Part shown: positions 6,511 through 9,354 of the stretch, piece after piece
How the letters are laid out: each line of letters opens with the position of its first letter
Position numbering within the stretch: position 1 is the stretch's first letter
Assembly (NCBI GenBank): GCA_009926705.1
Contig: RFOJ01000027.1
Span: forward strand, 1-9,354
Direction: 5' to 3'
Length of the DNA: 9,354 nt
From: Acidimicrobiia bacterium
GTDB lineage: Bacteria; Actinomycetota; Acidimicrobiia; Acidimicrobiales; Ilumatobacteraceae
Notes under the pieces: model-generated
Seen by the model: only the letters and a program-made list of their open reading frames with translations
Database searches by the model: none
Told to the model about the DNA's origin: nothing
Made by a program: the position numbers and the translations under genes

Positions 6511-7874
6511 CTAGCGAGCGAGTCGCACCTCGACGACGATTCCAGGAAACTGCAGCGTCACTTCGCCGAACAGCATCTCGTTGTCATTCGTGATCGGCGA
6601 CTTCGACGCCACAACGGTGAGTGCTGCAGTGTCATGCTTGATGTCGGGGCCCTCGCGACGGGCGCACCGTAGTTCGAATACCTTCGGCGCGGTTTCTACG
6701 ACGTCGACCCAGTCGGTGTCGGCACGGGTGCGCACGCCGAGAAAGCCGTCGCGGGAATACATGGCGAACGGCGCGTACTGGTCAAGAGCGAAGCGCGAAC
6801 GTCGGCCGTGCTCCCATCCGATAATCAACCCGGGTTCGACAACGGAAGTCGCGACGATGTCGCCGAATCGCTGCTCATGACGTCGTGCTGCTGAGACCGG
6901 TCGTGGAGCGATGACGCCGCGCAACGAGGCACACACGCGTTGGAAAAGTGGCAAGAAGTACAGGTCGTGCACGTGAGTGGTTGTGTTGTCAAGGCGATTC
7001 GGCCCTGCGGCAGGTACGTCAATGGCTGCCATCAGCACCGACATGAGCGATACATAGAGCCGCGGGTCAAGGCCGTACGCACGGGAATACGGGCCTGCTT
7101 GCAGCGCCAATTCGGGGTGCCACACGGTGCTGAGCCGAGCAGCAATCTTCTCGCGTACGAGCATGCCGAGGCCGCGCAGGTCGGCGCTGGTTGAGAAGTC
7201 TGCCAATAGGCACGACGCCATGAGCGAGATCGCGTCGTACGTGGGGGAGTTGTATTCGGCGATATCGCCGTCACGCGAGACCTGTGTGGCGACGCCATTG
7301 ACGAGACTGGCCGTACTGGCGAGGCCCGCCGAACCGCCCAGCCACGCATGCATGAGCGCGATGTTGCTGTAGTCGGGGTTGATGCGACCTGTTGGCTCGC
7401 TCTCAGCGGCGAGTCGTACCGCCGCCTGCAGGCGACCGCGCATCTCGTCGCCGAGCACATGCCCATAGAGGCGCTCGACGAGCGACAAGATGACGCCGAG
7501 AAACTGGCGCCAGTCTCGACGAGCGACAAGATGACGCCGAGAAACTGGCGCCAGTTCGGGTCGTAGTCGCGCCATTCACGGTCGAGGAGCCGACCGTCTT
7601 TGTCGAGCGTTCCAGCGTCAGGCTGTGCTGCGTGCGTCTTGAATGTGCCGGCCCAGCGCGGGTCAGCGTCCATCGGGTATTGGTGCTTCAACACCTCGCG
7701 AAGCGCGCGGCGCGCCCGCTCGACTCTTCCTGATTCGAGGTCGAGCAATGCTCCGAGAGCGGTCTCGCGCACGAGGTGCAAACCGTAGAGGCGAACCATG
7801 CCGCGGTCGTCATCCCATAGCTGTTCGTGCATGTCGGCGAGGGCACGCTGAAGCGCAGACATCGACGTACTCAC
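6511..7874 (-). pseudogene. Unassigned ~440-aa protein (possible alpha/alpha-barrel fold), frame broken by a 41-bp tandem duplication
   Basis: I cannot assign a function. The first frame starts at GTG 7874 (ATG 7862 is an alternative) with helical segments such as LADMHEQLWDDDRGMVRLY and DYDPNWRQFLGVILSLVE (to about residue 120). It is then shifted by a 41-bp duplication (7474-7555) and as read ends at 7032 after 280 residues. The +1 frame resumes with RLYGHVLGDEM and has INPDYSNIALMHAWLGG (151-167), EYNSPTYD (193-200) and AGPYSRAYGLD (246-256). It then turns beta-rich up to TAG 6513-6511. Removing one copy gives 440 aa. The alternating helices followed by a beta-rich tail recall alpha/alpha-toroid sugar-active proteins (polysaccharide lyase or glycoside hydrolase type), but this is inference. 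No signal peptide is seen. The start overlaps the LOG stop (GTGA), so translation is coupled. Confidence 0.75.
7474..7555. repeat. Perfect 41-bp tandem duplication in the unassigned minus-strand gene
   Basis: Bases 7474-7514 recur exactly at 7515-7555 (each begins CTCGACGAGCGAC and ends with the 12-bp palindrome ACTGGCGCCAGT). Flanking bases differ (7473 G against 7514 T; 7556 T against 7515 C), so there is no microhomology. 41 is not a multiple of three. On the minus strand, subtracting 41 brings the upstream codons into register with the downstream frame. Both frames read WRQFLGVILSLVE across their copy, confirming that one coding segment was copied. Confidence 0.97.
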
Positions 7875-8602
7875 CCGCGTCGTTCGCCGAGAATGCGCAG
7901 GCCACGTGGTGGTCGACCGGTCTTGCCGCCGCGAGCTGCAAACTCGGTGATGTGTCGAACCGCCACGTCGATGTCGTCGGTGAACATGAGCAAGTCAAGA
8001 TCGCGTCGTGCGATCATCCCCGACTCCGCCATCGTCTCGAGTTGTTCTTGCAGAGGTCGCCAGAACTCACCACCGCACACCACGACGGGGAAGTCGTGCA
8101 TCTTGCCGGTTTGGATGAGCGTGAGCGCTTCGAAGAGCTCGTCGGCGGTGCCGAACCCGCCCGGGAAGACCACGAACGCCGACGAGTACTTGGTGAGCAT
8201 GAACTTGCGAGTAAAGAAGTAGTGGAAGTCGACGCGCACGTCGAGATGCGGATTCGCCGCTTCTTCGAACGGCAGCTTGATGGTGCAACCGATGCTCTTG
8301 GCGCCGGCGTCGCGCGCACCCCTGTTCGCCGCCTCCATCACTCCTGGCCCGCCGCCGGTGATGATGGCGAAACCCGCCGAGCCGAGTGCCCGGGCGAGTC
8401 GGCGGGCTTGTTCGTATTCCGACGTGTCTGGCGTGACGCGTGCCGAGCCGAAGACCGTGACGGCGGCACCGACGAAGTGCAGTCGACGCATGCCGCGCAG
8501 CATCTCGGTTGTGATGCGGTGGAGAATCGCAAGGTTGCGCCAACGGCTACGGGGGTTGGCGAGGAACTCGGCGTCCAGCGAGCGAGGTGACGGTTTGCCC
8601 AC
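7871..8602 (-). CDS. LOG family protein (TIGR00730-like; putative cytokinin riboside 5'-monophosphate phosphoribohydrolase)
   Basis: LOG-fold enzymes split N6-modified or plain nucleoside 5'-monophosphates into a base and ribose 5-phosphate; many bacterial members have no proven substrate. The 243-aa product has VTVFGSARV (48-56), ITGGGPGVMEAANRG (81-95) and the family signature PGGFGTADE (147-155), with TRKFMLTKYS (131-140) just before it. This set matches the Rossmann-like TIGR00730 family and its nucleotide-binding loop. The start is GTG 8602 and the stop TGA 7873-7871, which overlaps the GTG of the next gene. It differs from short LOG proteins by an N-terminal extension of about 45 residues and a short C-terminal tail, a layout I know from actinobacterial members. 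A TANNNT element lies 6 bp before the start. Confidence 0.9.
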   Translation of the reverse strand: MGKPSPRSLDAEFLANPRSRWRNLAILHRITTEMLRGMRRLHFVGAAVTVFGSARVTPDTSEYEQARRLARALGSAGFAIITGGGPGVMEAANRGARDAGAKSIGCTIKLPFEEAANPHLDVRVDFHYFFTRKFMLTKYSSAFVVFPGGFGTADELFEALTLIQTGKMHDFPVVVCGGEFWRPLQEQLETMAESGMIARRDLDLLMFTDDIDVAVRHITEFAARGGKTGRPPRGLRILGERRG

Positions 8603-8624
8603 CGAGACAACCTACGGGCTCGGT
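8601..8624. promoter_or_regulatory. Inverted repeat between divergent LOG and lipoprotein genes
   Basis: ACCGAG (8601-8606) and CTCGGT (8619-8624) form a 6-bp inverted repeat with a 12-bp spacer. It fills most of the 34-bp divergent gap and touches both putative -10 elements, so it could be an operator for both genes. A 6-bp match is weak evidence in GC-rich DNA. Confidence 0.25.
8609..8614 (-). promoter_or_regulatory. Possible -10 element for leaderless LOG transcript
   Basis: Read on the minus strand this is TAGGTT, matching TANNNT, with 6 bases before the GTG start at 8602. This fits a leaderless transcript starting at the initiation codon. No clear -35 box or ribosome binding site is seen. 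Confidence 0.35.
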
Positions 8625-8629
8625 ACGCT
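8624..8629 (+). promoter_or_regulatory. Possible -10 element for leaderless lipoprotein transcript
   Basis: TACGCT matches TANNNT and ends 7 bases before ATG 8637, so transcription would begin at about the ATG. No purine-rich ribosome binding site precedes the ATG, which agrees with leaderless translation. It also helps choose ATG 8637 over upstream starts in the same frame. Confidence 0.35.
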
Positions 8630-8636
8630 CACCGGC

Positions 8637-8993
8637 ATGGCTGTCTCGGTGAAGCGCGTCATGGTTGGTCTCGCGATTACGTGCACCGCGCTGTTGGCGT
8701 CGTGTGCCAGTGACGACTCCACTCCCGACGCCGGTACCGAGGCCACCGACCAAGTGGTGGAATGTCCCGCAGCCGACCCGCAAGATCTTGCTGCTGGCAT
8801 CACACAGGAGCGGGCCGACTTGTTGCTCGGGTTCAGCGAGAGCGACGCAGCACGTTGCGCCGCCGAACTGGGTTGGGCGTTCAGGGTGGGGGTGCGCGAC
8901 GGGGAGTCATTCGCGCTCACGATGGACTATTCGATGCAGCGCGTGACTGTCGAGGTGAAAGACGACCGGGTCACGGCGATCACCGTCGGCTGA
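8637..8993 (+). CDS. Small secreted lipoprotein with I78-inhibitor-like domain
   Basis: The 118-aa product starts at ATG 8637. It has a lipoprotein signal: KR at 6-7, a hydrophobic stretch VMVGLAITCTALLAS, and the lipobox LASC with Cys23 as the lipid-bearing residue. A short Ser/Asp/Thr-rich tether follows (SDDSTPDAGTEATDQ). The folded part (about 57-118) reads LLGFSESDAARCAAELGWAFRV, then GESFALTMDYSMQRVTVEV and DDRVTAITVG. This resembles the potato-inhibitor-I-like fold of the I78 family (MDY...R..V.V.D..VT.I..G) seen in many actinobacterial proteins. A protease-inhibitor role is only suggested by the fold. Cys43 and Cys73 could form a disulphide. It is divergent from the LOG gene and ends directly against the next minus-strand stop. 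Confidence 0.75.
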   Translation: MAVSVKRVMVGLAITCTALLASCASDDSTPDAGTEATDQVVECPAADPQDLAAGITQERADLLLGFSESDAARCAAELGWAFRVGVRDGESFALTMDYSMQRVTVEVKDDRVTAITVG

Positions 8994-9354
8994 TCAGTTG
9001 AGCGTGTAGCGCTCCCGAAACGCAGCTTCGAGATCAATTGTGCTCGGGTTGACTCGCCACTCAAGCGCCCAGTGCGACACGCCGTGCCGCGCTGACATGG
9101 CGTAATTGTGGAAGTGCACACCGTGAACGCACCCGAGTGTGTCGATCATTAACTTGGCCACCGACTCGGGGTGGCTGCCCTCGCCGTCGCGCAAGATGGT
9201 GCGGTTGGAAAACTCTTCGCCGAGCGCGAATGGTGCGGCGTATCCCATCCTCTCGAGAGTGCGAATCTGCGAGTCGTGGTACGGCGTATCGCGGAACTGG
9301 TCACCCTGCGTCTCGATCTGTAGGCGCAGATCGTCGCGCCAGGCGAACTGCACG
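8994..9354 (-). CDS. Hypothetical protein, possibly TY-Chap/YbjN-like chaperone fold (may be partial at window edge)
   Basis: At least 119 residues are read up to TGA 8996-8994. The first possible start in view is GTG at 9353, one base from the window end, and the frame may continue beyond it. The visible part begins VQFAWRDDLRLQIETQGDQF, then QIRTLERMGYAAPFALGEEFSNRT, then SHPESVAKLMIDTLGCVHGV. The order VQFA..., Leu-x-x-(Leu/Met)-Gly-(Trp/Tyr)-x-x-Pro, an Asn, then an A...TL..V(H/Y)GV helix recalls actinobacterial TY-Chap domains (type III secretion chaperone and YbjN-like peptide-binding folds). I recognise this from memory only. It is convergent with the lipoprotein gene with no spacer. 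Confidence 0.6.
   Translation of the reverse strand, partial: VQFAWRDDLRLQIETQGDQFRDTPYHDSQIRTLERMGYAAPFALGEEFSNRTILRDGEGSHPESVAKLMIDTLGCVHGVHFHNYAMSARHGVSHWALEWRVNPSTIDLEAAFRERYTLN

Noticed and set aside
7643..8590. 315-aa plus-strand open frame opposite the LOG and unassigned genes
   Set aside because: It is antisense to a clear LOG signature and its own sequence (Arg- and Glu-rich) shows no family motif.
1..9354. tRNA, rRNA, riboswitch, integrase, toxin-antitoxin or defence genes
   Set aside because: I read both strands for such signatures and saw none. The window is mainly housekeeping genes.

Overview
The window is a GC-rich, tightly packed stretch of chromosome with housekeeping genes. 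Gene order (metK, priA, def, fmt, hisG, add), many GTG starts, a PriA without a recognisable ATP-binding loop and the style of the protein sequences point to an actinobacterium. Class Acidimicrobiia is my best guess, by inference and not by search.

Layout. The 3' end of metK (1-409) is followed by a 91-bp spacer holding a degenerate 27-bp repeat with three overlapping hairpins, then priA (501-2293). A class I methyltransferase (RsmC/RlmG type) lies on the minus strand (2346-2951), convergent with priA and divergent from def. Then come def (2969-3490), fmt (3519-4473), hisG (4481-5353) and add (5390-6481), all on the plus strand. On the minus strand, a LOG-family (TIGR00730-like) gene (8602-7871) is coupled by a 4-bp GTGA overlap to an unassigned protein of about 440 aa (7874-6511). 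A small lipoprotein gene (8637-8993) points away from the LOG gene and ends stop-to-stop against a minus-strand gene that reaches the window edge (8994-9354; possible TY-Chap/YbjN-like).

Functional links. def and fmt handle the formyl group of initiator Met-tRNA and of nascent proteins. metK makes S-adenosylmethionine, which the methyltransferase would use. priA belongs to replication restart, hisG starts histidine synthesis, and add is purine salvage.

Main observation. Three genes (priA, fmt and the unassigned minus-strand gene) each carry one perfect head-to-tail duplication, of 35, 25 and 41 bp. None is a multiple of three, and each breaks the reading frame. Removing one copy restores a single open frame of normal composition in every case (585, 309 and 440 aa). 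No duplication has microhomology at its edges, and they lie about 3.3 kb apart. Two decayed repeats of similar size (27 and 33 bp) sit in spacers. Either un-merged contig overlaps in the assembly or a genuine local duplication process could explain the perfect copies. The sequence alone cannot decide, and I lean towards assembly error for those three. I found no CRISPR, insertion sequence, tRNA or rRNA, and no convincing new defence or mobile system.
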